From: an uncultured Allomuricauda sp.
GTDB taxonomy: Bacteria; Bacteroidota; Bacteroidia; Flavobacteriales; Flavobacteriaceae
Direction of reading: 5' to 3'
Assembly: GCF_947501165.1 (NCBI RefSeq)
Contig: NZ_CANMUU010000001.1
Location: 1,178,001 to 1,242,000, forward strand
Length of the DNA stretch: 64,000 nucleotides
The notes beneath the pieces were generated by a model. It worked only from the letters and a program-made list of their open reading frames with translations. It searched no databases and was not told the origin of the DNA. Made by a program: the position numbers and the translations under genes. This document shows, piece by piece, positions 1 through 8,063 of this stretch. Within the stretch, counting starts at the first letter, position 1. Each line of letters begins with the position of its first letter.

Positions 1-1947
1 ATACTTCACGATGGTTCCGAGCTTAGTTTTTATGATTTAGGGCTAGCTTCCAGAACTATTACACATTACGAAAAAGGAAAATATCTAAATACATCATATT
101 ATGATGAAGCTGGTGTGCTACGTGTTCATTTTATGACTAAGCCTAAATATCAGAGCGTTTTTTATGATCGTGATGGAAAAAAATTGGACAGCATAGAATA
201 TCGTTGGAAAAATGGATACTTGAGTCCTTATGAAGGAAAAAAATATACAGGTAAAAGCGGCTACATCAGTGGTAAAGATATTGAATACGGAATGATACAG
301 GCCTATGAGTCAGGATACATGGTCTGGGAGAAAAAATATGATAAAGGAGAATTGCAATCCTATACCACATATGGCCCGGAAAATAGAAAGGAAAAGATAC
401 TTTACTATAATGCTCAGGGAAAGGTGAACGACTCTTTGGTATACCAAAAGTATAGTCCGTGGAACGGAACGGAATATGCATTGGATTTTGTAAGAAAATA
501 TAAGGAGGGTAAAATAGTATATGAGACGCAATATTACCAAGACACCAAGAATATCTTTAAGAGCCGGGATGGAGCAACAGAGGTATACTATGATATGAAG
601 GGCAATGAAATAGGTAGACTGACCCTTTCCAAGGAAAACTACTATACTCCTTTGACAGGAAAACAATTCTTTAAAGATTCAAAAGGTCGTTTAACAAGTG
701 TTTACGAATACAAAGATGAAGTTAAGATTAAGGACATCAATATCGCGTACGATTATGATAGTGGTATCGGTTATAAGGAAGAAACCTTTTATGGTCCAAA
801 CGGATACAATTATGTCAAAAAAGTACAGTACTACGGGAATGGCAATAAGAGGTCTGAAATAAGTTATAAACGCTATAAAGAAACGGAAGGCGTCTTTTAT
901 AATGAAAAGGGCGAGAAAGTAAGCACCTATGACTATGTAAACCAAGACGGACAGCTTTTCGAGTATTTCTATGGTACGGATGTATTGAAGAGAATGGAAA
1001 AAAAGAATATGGGTGTTACGGAGAAATTGATGAGGTATGAACAGGTATATCTAAGGGGAAATGAAAAGAAACAAGTGCTGATAGAAGATATCGATGTCGA
1101 TTCTTATGCACGTGTGTATACCCGTGATGGAGAGTTGCTTTCCACACTAAAATACAAGAATAAAAAACCTTTTGAGGGTACATTTTACGATTACCAAACG
1201 CGGGAAAGGTTCACTTTTTTAAATGGAAAGAAAAACGGGGCCTATGAGAAATTGACCTATAATCAAGAACCTGAGATTGTTGGTAAATATTTGGATGATG
1301 TTAAAGAGGGGAAGTTCACATATTATGATGCCTACGGAAATGTTACCCATTTCATAAGCTTTAGTGAAGGTAAAAGAGAAGGCGAAGCAACATATTATGA
1401 TGTCTCTGGTAATGTGGTTTCCTCGATGATTTTCAAAAATGACCTGCCCTATGAAGGCAAAGAGATTTTGTCCAACTATCAAGGAAAAGCAGAAAAGATA
1501 TATGCGAATGGAGTGCTCATCAGTGAATTGAAACCGTTAAAAACAGGTAATGTATTAAGGAAGTACAGTAAAGATGGTGACGATACGGTCACAATATATC
1601 ATCCAGGAATAAATAAGGCAAAATATAGCTTTTCCTTAAGCAGGGAAGCACTTAATGGTACTGTTATTCGGTACAATACAGAAGGAGATGAAATTCACAG
1701 AGCTACTTTCAAGGCCGGAAAATTTGAAAGTGGTACGGTTTGGGTTTTACCCACATATGATTATGACAAAGAGTTGGAAAAGGTAGTTTGTGCCAAAAAT
1801 TCTGAAGCTCTAGAGGTTCAGTATGTATCTAAAGAAGGTAAAACGGTATTCAAGGCATATGAACAAATAAGGCCCAGTGCGTCCAGAACGTTTATGGACC
1901 GACTTGATGTTCGGTTGGATTATGTGAACTATCTGGATTTATATTAA
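1..1947 (+). CDS. MORN-variant repeat protein, 5' truncated
   Basis: The reading frame is open from base 1, so the start lies outside the window; 648 residues are visible. Throughout there are degenerate repeats of about 20-40 residues with the pattern FYD/YYD-x-G-[NK]-x...-G-x-[YF], for example around residues 195-205, 285-295 and 435-460. This is the MORN-variant or YwqK-like repeat, a beta-hairpin module found in many Bacteroidota proteins of unknown role. The visible part has no membrane segment or catalytic motif. A strong terminator follows the stop. YwqK-type proteins are sometimes labelled antitoxins, but nothing here supports a toxin partner. Function unknown. Confidence 0.75.
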   Translation: MLHDGSELSFYDLGLASRTITHYEKGKYLNTSYYDEAGVLRVHFMTKPKYQSVFYDRDGKKLDSIEYRWKNGYLSPYEGKKYTGKSGYISGKDIEYGMIQAYESGYMVWEKKYDKGELQSYTTYGPENRKEKILYYNAQGKVNDSLVYQKYSPWNGTEYALDFVRKYKEGKIVYETQYYQDTKNIFKSRDGATEVYYDMKGNEIGRLTLSKENYYTPLTGKQFFKDSKGRLTSVYEYKDEVKIKDINIAYDYDSGIGYKEETFYGPNGYNYVKKVQYYGNGNKRSEISYKRYKETEGVFYNEKGEKVSTYDYVNQDGQLFEYFYGTDVLKRMEKKNMGVTEKLMRYEQVYLRGNEKKQVLIEDIDVDSYARVYTRDGELLSTLKYKNKKPFEGTFYDYQTRERFTFLNGKKNGAYEKLTYNQEPEIVGKYLDDVKEGKFTYYDAYGNVTHFISFSEGKREGEATYYDVSGNVVSSMIFKNDLPYEGKEILSNYQGKAEKIYANGVLISELKPLKTGNVLRKYSKDGDDTVTIYHPGINKAKYSFSLSREALNGTVIRYNTEGDEIHRATFKAGKFESGTVWVLPTYDYDKELEKVVCAKNSEALEVQYVSKEGKTVFKAYEQIRPSASRTFMDRLDVRLDYVNYLDLY

Positions 1948-1967
1948 AAAGAAGTCTTTCTTTGAAT

Positions 1968-1997
1968 AAAAAAGCATCGGTTTTCCGATGCTTTTTT
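1968..1997 (+). terminator. Rho-independent terminator, probably bidirectional
   Basis: Perfect 7-bp stem GCATCGG/CCGATGC with a TTTT loop, flanked by six A on the left and six T on the right. It sits about 20 nt after the stop of the MORN-variant gene and could serve either strand. Confidence 0.9.
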
Positions 1998-2295
1998 GTG
2001 TTTAAAAGTTATCATTGAAGCAATTTAGATTATCGAGATGGAGGTAAATGCGGTAAGTGTGTCCATGTTTTAATGTCTTTGGCCTTATTGAAAATGCTCC
2101 AATGGAAACGTTTGGGTTTGGAGAGTTTTGCAAACGGTCAATTGTGCAACTCATATAAAAGAGATGAGGTGGGTATAAATTACATTTGATGCGAATGTGC
2201 GTGGACTTTTACCTTTATCGGACAGGGTATAAAAAATCGACCCACTACCAAAACTGGCAATGGGCCGAAACCAAACTAACCAACTAATATAAACA
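1998..2295. other. Intergenic region with no confident gene
   Basis: About 300 bp between two convergent genes. I see no RNA gene and no repeat. The only structure is a TACATTTG box at 2181-2188 directly before a 32-codon open frame at 2189-2287, whose translation (a Tyr/Trp-rich C-terminal half) looks somewhat protein-like. It could be a very small gene, the tail of a decayed gene, or chance. Confidence 0.4.
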
Positions 2296-2907
2296 CTATT
2301 CCATACGATAGGTTACCGAAAGTGTCCAATATTCCGGATAACTATTGCCCAAATAGGTCACCCAAGTCTCGGCCTTGGGATGGTCTCCTATAATTTTGAC
2401 GATATCACCAGGTTTGGTGCCAACAGCCTTACAGATTCGATAGGCGTTGTCCTTGGCATTCTCAAGTACGGTATCCAACAATCCTTCACGTAGACTTGGG
2501 TTCAGCACGGATTTAAATTGATATGCCAACGTAATTCCTGTCATCTTTACTTTTGAAAGCAATCTAAGCTCCTCCTTTGAGGTAGTTTCGTATTCAAGGA
2601 TAGTACCTTCTTTTTGATAGCCCAACGCCAAAAATTCCTGAGTGTTTTCCGAGAATTTAGAAGAATCAAACCCCGCTTCCTGAAGTGCCTTGAAATATTT
2701 GTTCTTAAGCTGTTCCAATGAGGTGATTGTAGGCTCAGAGTAATAGACTTGGTCCATGCTCAAAGTGGCTTTAATTCGATATCCTTTGATTTCTCTTGGA
2801 ACTTCGACATGGCCGTTAACGGTGATTGTCTTGGAGAGCCCTTCATCGTCTTGGGCAGCAATGCTAAAAACACACAGCATACTGAAAATGTAAAGTAGTT
2901 TTTTCAT
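2296..2907 (-). CDS. SIMPL domain (DUF541) secreted protein
   Basis: 203 residues. A signal peptide (residues 1-18, ending SIAAQ, with no lipobox cysteine) is followed by a SIMPL/DUF541 domain: an early beta-strand region with VNGHVEVP, then the characteristic helix-strand segment near residues 150-180 containing VLENAKDNAYRICKAVG. Members are periplasmic or outer-membrane-associated proteins of poorly defined role, in some cases linked to oxidative stress. It is the second gene of a pair, 11 nt after the upstream membrane protein gene, so probably co-transcribed. Family assignment is good; function is unknown. Confidence 0.8.
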   Translation of the reverse strand: MKKLLYIFSMLCVFSIAAQDDEGLSKTITVNGHVEVPREIKGYRIKATLSMDQVYYSEPTITSLEQLKNKYFKALQEAGFDSSKFSENTQEFLALGYQKEGTILEYETTSKEELRLLSKVKMTGITLAYQFKSVLNPSLREGLLDTVLENAKDNAYRICKAVGTKPGDIVKIIGDHPKAETWVTYLGNSYPEYWTLSVTYRME

Positions 2908-2918
2908 GATTCAATTTT

Positions 2919-3344
2919 TTAAACAACACTAAATAGAAAAGAAGCAATGATCATCCAAATACCAACCAGTACTCCAAGAACTCCAATCTTACCTTGTTTA
3001 GGTGCGATTTTCTCTCTGAGCTGGGCCGCTTTTTCCTGGGCATCCTTGTTTTTGCCCAAGAACAAACGGTTCATTAGACCAAAACCAAGCATAAAACCAA
3101 GAATGGCCTCTACCAAACTACCTGCCATTAAAGTAACCCACCAAATAGGGGCTTTGGTCAACCACCCAAGATTCAAAATTCCGGTAATTATGCCCCAGAC
3201 TCCCCATATGCAGAAGACCAATCCAATCCAACCTTGATAGGGTTCAATTTTTTCGAGTAACTCCTTGGCATTTGGTTTTTTGGATAGTACCAAGGAAGGT
3301 ACCGCAACAATGCTCAGCAGTACCAAAGTGATTCCATAAATCAT
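2919..3344 (-). CDS. Small membrane protein with internal duplication
   Basis: 141 residues with about four hydrophobic segments. Residues 29-55 ([15 protein letters not shown]...) and 108-135 ([15 protein letters not shown]...) are clearly related, each being an amphipathic helix with a P-x-Q-G turn followed by a membrane segment, so the protein looks like an inverted or tandem duplication. A basic, alanine-rich loop ([11 protein letters not shown]) links the halves. I do not recognise a characterised family; an inner-membrane protein is the safe reading. It leads a two-gene unit with the SIMPL protein. Confidence 0.65.
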   Translation of the reverse strand: MIYGITLVLLSIVAVPSLVLSKKPNAKELLEKIEPYQGWIGLVFCIWGVWGIITGILNLGWLTKAPIWWVTLMAGSLVEAILGFMLGFGLMNRLFLGKNKDAQEKAAQLREKIAPKQGKIGVLGVLVGIWMIIASFLFSVV

Positions 3345-3423
3345 AATTTTCTTGTTTTTAGATTATGGAGTAAAACTACTTTGTGGGTAAAGGGTTCTCA
3401 ACCCTGAATAATGTGAAAATTGA

Positions 3424-3441
3424 ATCCCTGAAAACAGGGAT
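3424..3441 (-). terminator. Possible terminator after the NarL-type regulator
   Basis: Perfect hairpin ATCCCTG-AAAA-CAGGGAT. On the minus strand it follows the regulator's stop and is trailed only by a weak T-rich run (TCAATTTT). A second perfect hairpin, AGGGTT-CTC-AACCCT, lies at 3391-3405, before the next minus-strand gene. Confidence 0.45.
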
Positions 3442-3454
3442 AGAGGTGGAATCT

Positions 3455-4102
3455 CTATTCGATAAGACCCAATTTAATGGCATACTTTGTAAGCCCAGCA
3501 AGGTTACGCACCCCTAATTTGGAAATGAGGTTTTTCCGATAACTTTCAATGGTATGTTTGCTCAAAAACAATTCGTCCGCAATTTCTTGGGTTGTCCGTT
3601 CCATGGCAATAAGTCTCAGCACTTCCTTTTCCCTTTTGGAAAGGGATTTTTCCGGTTCTGTTTCCTGTGATGTCATACCCTTTAAGTAGGTGTCCTTGAT
3701 GGTCTGGGAGAAGTAGTTGCGACCCTCTAAAATCTCATGAATGGCTTTTAGCAATTCTTCTTTTGGAGCATTTTTTGGTAAATAGCCGTCCACTTTGTCT
3801 TGGGTTAAGGTCTGAACCGTCCGTACATCATGCAGCATACTCACTACTAGGGTTTTTGTGTTTTGGTTATGCGTTTTTATGTACTTGTTCAGTGTAATTC
3901 CATCATAGTCCGGCATGCTCAAATCCATTATAACCAAATCAATGCCGTCATCGGAATTTATCTTCAAATATTTTTCTACGTTCAGTCCATTTTTTGCGGT
4001 CATTACAATCTCCAGATTAGGCTGGGTGCCAAGTATACTGGTAAGACCATCCAGAAACATCTTATGGTCATCAACCACTATTATTTTTGCTTTACGCTGC
4101 AT
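3455..4102 (-). CDS. NarL/FixJ-type response regulator
   Basis: 215 residues. The receiver domain occupies residues 5-125, with acidic pocket D11-D12, phospho-acceptor D60 in IMDLSMP, the conserved Ser at 88 and Lys at 110 (YLPK). A LuxR-type helix-turn-helix follows at about residues 148-210 (LSKREKEVLRLIA; TQEIADELFLSKHTIESYRKNL). It is the second gene of the operon and overlaps the 3' end of the sensor kinase gene by 11 nt, which indicates translational coupling and a cognate pair. The regulated genes are unknown; the downstream SIMPL/membrane pair is a possible target but nothing shows it. Confidence 0.93.
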   Translation of the reverse strand: MQRKAKIIVVDDHKMFLDGLTSILGTQPNLEIVMTAKNGLNVEKYLKINSDDGIDLVIMDLSMPDYDGITLNKYIKTHNQNTKTLVVSMLHDVRTVQTLTQDKVDGYLPKNAPKEELLKAIHEILEGRNYFSQTIKDTYLKGMTSQETEPEKSLSKREKEVLRLIAMERTTQEIADELFLSKHTIESYRKNLISKLGVRNLAGLTKYAIKLGLIE

Positions 4103-6026
4103 CTAATTGAATAGGTATTTCTATGGTTATGGCGGTACCGCGATTTATAATACTGTCAATGTTCAAGTTTCCGCTCAAAGAAGACAATCTATCTTCAATG
4201 TTGGACAAACCTATCCCTTTTGCTGTTTTTGACGTATCGAATCCAATTCCATCGTCTTCATAAAGTACATTGAGTATAGTACCGTCCAGATTAATATGTA
4301 ACTCAATGGATTTTGCATTTGCGTGTTTGATTGTATTAGTCACAAGTTCTTGGACAATGGCATAGATTTCAATTTTGACTACTTCGCTCAATGTGTCAAC
4401 CGCTTCTTCTGGAAAAACGGAAAACTCAAATTGAACGTTCGAAGACTTGGTTATGTTTTCCACATATTTACGAAGCAAAGTAGAAAAAGCATCCTGAGCA
4501 AACTTTTTGGGAATCAAATCATGGGAAATATCCCGGACCTGTTGATAGGTTTCATCAATCTGGTCTAAGATGAGGTTTGAGCTTTTGGAATCATCCTGCA
4601 GATTTGCCAATTGTAACTTAATTCCGGCTAGATTACTGCCAATACTATCGTGCAACTGTTGGGAAATTCGTCTTCGCTCTTCCTGTTGGGCTTTCAAGGA
4701 AGTTTTGGTAAGCATCAATTCGTTTTCCTTGATGAGCGCACCCATTTTCTGGGCGTTTAATTCTTTCATTCTAAGGTTAAGTTGACTTTGGGTCTGGAGT
4801 TTTTGATAATAGACATAGAGCAAGGCCAATATAGGAATCAGGATAATCAAAAATCCGTATAGGAATGCTTTCTTAATGGTCTTTTGCCGCTCTAGTTCAT
4901 TTTGTTTTTGCAACTGTTCCTCTTTGAGTTCCAGAATTTGGTTTTCCTTGCGCAACGTCTGATACTGAACTTCCAATTCGGAAACTATCTGTGAATTTTG
5001 CTGTCGGTCTATCTCGTTCGATACCCTTACGTAATGTGTCATTAGGTTGTATGCGTTTTGGTAATCGCCCTTTTGCTGATAGGTTTTTCTTAATCCATTG
5101 ACGATTCGTTTTTGAAGTTCAAGACGATTCCATTGAATGGCGTTGGTATAGGCCATGGAAAGGGTCATTTCCGCCTGATCAAAATGCCCTAAAGCTGTCG
5201 CCAATTGTCCATATTGAACCACAGCTTCAGTATATAAATCGTAATAGGAAGATTGAATACTGGATTTTATGATTTCCTCATATATGCCAAATGCTTTTTC
5301 ATGATTTCCTTGTACCTGCTCCAATCTACCCAAGTTAAGCTGAACCCGCTGTTTGAGTTTTGGATTAACCTCATTTTTAATACGTTCTAATGCGGTGTTA
5401 TAATATTTTCGACTATTCTTAAAGTCTTTTTTCACATAGTGAATGACACCCAGAAGCAAAAAGGCTTCTGCTGCGATATCTGGCGATTGTGTACATTCAA
5501 GTATCACCTCGCTAGACTTGTCCAGTTGTCCTTTGGCGAGATAGACCCGACCAACCCCTAGTAGACATTTTTGGGTTTCCTTGTGCTGGTTTTTTGTTGA
5601 ATCCAAGGATATTCCCTCTAAATACACTTTGAGCGCCCCATCGTATAAACCCTTTAAATACTTTCCGTCCCCTTCCAGCCGATTTTTTAAAATCAAATCT
5701 GAAGTATTTGGGTTGGGTATATCTTCAAGGGTTTTATTCAACATACTTGCATAATGTATGACAGAATCACCATTTCCCGACTCCAAATACCTTTCAGCAA
5801 TCGTAGAGATAATACTAGCTCTGCGCTCCATAGTGGAAGCCTCATGAAGCGATTTGTACAACGAATCGGAGACGGTTTTTGGCATGTATCCAAAAGCTTG
5901 TATCTGAGTGTCTTGAGCAGAACCTGACCAGTAAAGTAAAAGAAAGCATAAAAACCAAAGAACAAACGTGTTCTGCTTTACTATTCTTCTGGTCCTGCAC
6001 GATTTTATGTGAAAATGCAACGGCAC
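4092..6026 (-). CDS. TPR-containing sensor histidine kinase (HisKA_3 type)
   Basis: 644 residues. A short signal/anchor (hydrophobic residues 20-36, ending GSAQ) precedes a predicted periplasmic array of TPR-like helices (about residues 50-340), a coiled coil, one membrane segment near 385-405, and a HisKA_3 dimerisation domain with the phospho-acceptor His at about 459 in QQLHDSIGSNLAG. The HATPase_c domain follows, with an N box (ELVTNTIKHA) and G boxes DDGIGFD and GIGLSNIEDRL. This is the usual Bacteroidota partner of NarL-type regulators. The start is GTG at 6026; no in-frame ATG precedes the hydrophobic segment, and a TAGTTTTG box at 6046-6053 puts transcription just upstream of it. Confidence 0.9.
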   Translation of the reverse strand: MPLHFHIKSCRTRRIVKQNTFVLWFLCFLLLYWSGSAQDTQIQAFGYMPKTVSDSLYKSLHEASTMERRASIISTIAERYLESGNGDSVIHYASMLNKTLEDIPNPNTSDLILKNRLEGDGKYLKGLYDGALKVYLEGISLDSTKNQHKETQKCLLGVGRVYLAKGQLDKSSEVILECTQSPDIAAEAFLLLGVIHYVKKDFKNSRKYYNTALERIKNEVNPKLKQRVQLNLGRLEQVQGNHEKAFGIYEEIIKSSIQSSYYDLYTEAVVQYGQLATALGHFDQAEMTLSMAYTNAIQWNRLELQKRIVNGLRKTYQQKGDYQNAYNLMTHYVRVSNEIDRQQNSQIVSELEVQYQTLRKENQILELKEEQLQKQNELERQKTIKKAFLYGFLIILIPILALLYVYYQKLQTQSQLNLRMKELNAQKMGALIKENELMLTKTSLKAQQEERRRISQQLHDSIGSNLAGIKLQLANLQDDSKSSNLILDQIDETYQQVRDISHDLIPKKFAQDAFSTLLRKYVENITKSSNVQFEFSVFPEEAVDTLSEVVKIEIYAIVQELVTNTIKHANAKSIELHINLDGTILNVLYEDDGIGFDTSKTAKGIGLSNIEDRLSSLSGNLNIDSIINRGTAITIEIPIQLDAA

Positions 6027-6045
6027 AATGGTAAAATTACAAAAG

Positions 6046-6053
6046 CAAAACTA
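6046..6053 (-). promoter_or_regulatory. Predicted -7 box (TAGTTTTG) of the kinase-regulator operon
   Basis: Exact match to the Bacteroidota -7 consensus TAnnTTTG, ending 19 nt before the GTG start. No convincing -33 TTG at 17-23 bp. Confidence 0.5.
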
Positions 6054-6152
6054 GTTGTAATACCCTGTATATAGTGAAAATAGTTGCGCTTAAAATAAGC
6101 TGTTGCGTATACTGATAAATACCTTACTGGGAACCAAAAGAAATTTATTACG

Positions 6153-6590
6153 CTAATTCGAAATTGTTACAATATTTCCACTTTGCGTAGTTTGATAAAA
6201 AAGAAGGTCAAAATACCGATTTCCATCATCTGGACGGTTTAGCAATTGGCCTGTAAACAGACTATAGGTTAAGTCGTCACAGGGACAGACTACATTTTGC
6301 CCATCAATTTCCATCGTAGAACATGCATTTGGAGTTTGATTTGGGCAATTTGCTTCAAAAGCAAGGAAGGTGTCAATACCGTTTCTGATAACAAAAGCCC
6401 CTCTGATCCCAACACCTGAGTTTCCCACATAAACCGGATTGCCGATAGTATTTAGATTGTTATATAGAGGAAGATTTAAATCTAGTTCAAATCTAAAACG
6501 GACCTCTTGCAAGAAGGGATTTCTGTTTTCTCGGTCGTTGTCACATCCAAGTAAAATCAGGAGAAGGGCAAGGCCCCAGAAGTATTTCAT
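6153..6590 (-). CDS. Rieske-like lipoprotein lacking the iron-sulfur ligands
   Basis: 145 residues with a lipoprotein signal (LLILLGC, lipidated Cys at residue 16). The C-terminal half resembles a Rieske fold in layout: a first loop, ANCPNQTPNACS, and a second loop, VVCPCDDLTYSLFTGQ. The histidines of C-x-H and C-x-x-H are absent, so it probably does not bind a Rieske cluster; the cysteines could instead form disulfides. I recall similar lipoproteins next to greA in other Flavobacteriaceae, so the position may be conserved. Monocistronic and divergent from greA. Role unknown. Confidence 0.6.
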   Translation of the reverse strand: MKYFWGLALLLILLGCDNDRENRNPFLQEVRFRFELDLNLPLYNNLNTIGNPVYVGNSGVGIRGAFVIRNGIDTFLAFEANCPNQTPNACSTMEIDGQNVVCPCDDLTYSLFTGQLLNRPDDGNRYFDLLFYQTTQSGNIVTISN

Positions 6591-6638
6591 AGGTTCAATT
6601 TCAAAGCATTATAACGACAAATTTGGGCAAAAAATGCC

Positions 6639-6646
6639 TATATTTG
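6639..6646 (+). promoter_or_regulatory. Predicted -7 box (TATATTTG) for greA
   Basis: Exact TAnnTTTG match about 128 nt upstream of the greA start, implying a leader of about 120 nt. That leader contains the hairpin GAAAACA-ACTT-TGTTTTC at 6724-6741. Confidence 0.45.
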
Positions 6647-6773
6647 CGTTAAATCCTCGCAAAAAACGTGCAGTGCACGGGGTTAGTTGAGGATTTTTGT
6701 ATTTCTAAAGATAAAGCCATTGGGAAAACAACTTTGTTTTCTCCGATGTTCTTTTGCATTAAAAATGACGAAG

Positions 6774-7250
6774 ATGAGTAAAGTATCATACTATACCGAA
6801 GAGGGATTAAAGAAGTTACGGGAAGAGCTAAACCATTTAAAGGATGTGGAACGTCCAAAAGCTTCACAGGCCATTGCTGAGGCGCGCGATAAAGGAGATC
6901 TTTCTGAAAACGCCGAATATGATGCGGCAAAAGAGGCGCAAGGACTGCTTGAGATGAAAATTTCTAAAATGGAAGAAACTTTGTCAAACGCCCGATTAAT
7001 TGACGAATCCCAATTGGATACTTCTAAAGTTTTGGTTTTATCCACTGTAAAATTGAAGAACCAGACCAATGGAATGGAAATGAAATATACCTTGGTGGCT
7101 GAGAGCGAAGCAGACCTTAAAGCAGGAAAGATATCGGTTACATCGCCCATCGGTAAAGGACTTTTGGGCAAGTCTGTGGGAGATGTCGCAGAGATTACGG
7201 TTCCCAATGGGACTTTAAAGTTCGATATTCTGGAAATTACAAGACAGTAG
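6774..7250 (+). CDS. greA: Transcription elongation factor GreA
   Basis: 158 residues, the family's usual length. The N-terminal coiled coil (residues 1-75, SYYTEEGLKKLREEL) includes the conserved acidic tip region GDLSENAEYDAAKE. The C-terminal FKBP-like domain ends with SPIGKGLLGKSVGD and a final FDILEI strand. GreA rescues backtracked RNA polymerase by stimulating transcript cleavage through acidic residues at the coiled-coil tip. I chose ATG 6774 because the family begins right before SYYTEEG. An in-frame ATG at 6765 would add three residues, and the open frame back to 6687 is non-coding leader. A terminator follows. Confidence 0.96.
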   Translation: MSKVSYYTEEGLKKLREELNHLKDVERPKASQAIAEARDKGDLSENAEYDAAKEAQGLLEMKISKMEETLSNARLIDESQLDTSKVLVLSTVKLKNQTNGMEMKYTLVAESEADLKAGKISVTSPIGKGLLGKSVGDVAEITVPNGTLKFDILEITRQ

Positions 7251-7272
7251 GAATCTGAATTGATTATATTTA

Positions 7273-7298
7273 ATCCTGCCAATGGGCGGGATTTTTTT
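7273..7298 (+). terminator. Rho-independent terminator of greA
   Basis: Stem ATCCTGCC / GGCGGGAT (8 bp, one T-G pair), loop AATG, followed by seven T. Confidence 0.92.
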
Positions 7299-7315
7299 AT
7301 TTAAAAACTTCATAG

Positions 7316-7708
7316 ATGGCCAGTATTTTTACAAAAATCATAAACGGAGATATCCCATGTTACAAAGTTGCCGAAGACGATGACCATATTGCTTTTCTGG
7401 ACATCAATCCCAATGCAAAAGGACACACACTTTGCGTTCCCAAAAAAGAAGTGGACAAGATATGGGATATGGACAAGGAAGCGTATTTAAACCTAATGGA
7501 CTTTTCCTATAAAGTAGCCACCGCCATAGAATCTTCTGTACCTTGTGAGCGAGTGGGAATGACGGTCATTGGATTGGAGGTTCCACATGTACATGTTCAC
7601 TTGATTCCGTTGAGCAGCATGAAAAATGCAACTTTTCAGCATAAAGTTTCCTTGGAAAAAACAGAGTTTGAAGATGTTGCCAAGAGGATAGGCGAACATC
7701 TTAAATAA
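7316..7708 (+). CDS. HIT family protein (histidine triad)
   Basis: 130 residues. It begins ASIFTKIINGDIP, typical of the Hint branch, and carries the histidine triad H91-V-H93-V-H95-L near the C-terminus. HIT proteins hydrolyse or transfer nucleotide phosphoramidates such as AMP-lysine; the exact substrate here is unknown. The start is the ATG 18 nt after the greA terminator, so it is transcribed separately or by readthrough. The last 8 bp overlap the end of the convergent zinc-ribbon gene. Confidence 0.93.
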   Translation: MASIFTKIINGDIPCYKVAEDDDHIAFLDINPNAKGHTLCVPKKEVDKIWDMDKEAYLNLMDFSYKVATAIESSVPCERVGMTVIGLEVPHVHVHLIPLSSMKNATFQHKVSLEKTEFEDVAKRIGEHLK

Positions 7709-8051
7709 TGCCTTCCATATGGAGATATATCAAAGTTCCAATAAGTCCTAAAACAAGGATAAGGAGTATAAAAAACAAGGTGGTAAATCGTACTGACGGT
7801 TTATCCGGTTTTACCAACTTATTGTAATAATCAAATACACGCTCAATATCCGTAGTCCAGTTCACGGGATAAATAACGGAGTAGCACTTTTTGCATTTGA
7901 TTTCGTGGGTCACTTCATCTGTAGTTCTGTGGAAAAAAGGATTATGGGTATGCTTTTGGTAAAAGGTAATCTTTAACTCTTGATTATAGCACTCCGGGCA
8001 GTTATTCGTAATATCTGCATCCTTTATCACAATGTTTCGAATTTTGGACAT
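7701..8051 (-). CDS. Small zinc-ribbon membrane protein
   Basis: 116 residues. The N-terminal half has two Cys pairs (CPECY near residue 18 and CKKCY near 53), as in a zinc ribbon. One C-terminal membrane segment (about residues 90-112, LFFILLILVLGLIGTLIYL) suggests an anchored cytoplasmic metal-binding domain. It lies 12 nt after the histidine kinase gene and is probably co-transcribed with it, which may point to a shared process. No characterised family recognised. Confidence 0.65.
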   Translation of the reverse strand: MSKIRNIVIKDADITNNCPECYNQELKITFYQKHTHNPFFHRTTDEVTHEIKCKKCYSVIYPVNWTTDIERVFDYYNKLVKPDKPSVRFTTLFFILLILVLGLIGTLIYLHMEGII

Positions 8052-8063
8052 AGGTTATAGGGA

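Noticed and set aside
310..666. 118-codon minus-strand frame inside the MORN-variant gene
   Set aside because: Hydrophobic nonsense translation complementary to repeat coding sequence; no promoter or family resemblance.
6687..6773. Upstream extension of greA to 6687
   Set aside because: GreA begins right before SYYTEEG in known members; the extra 29 residues have no similarity and cover the leader hairpin.
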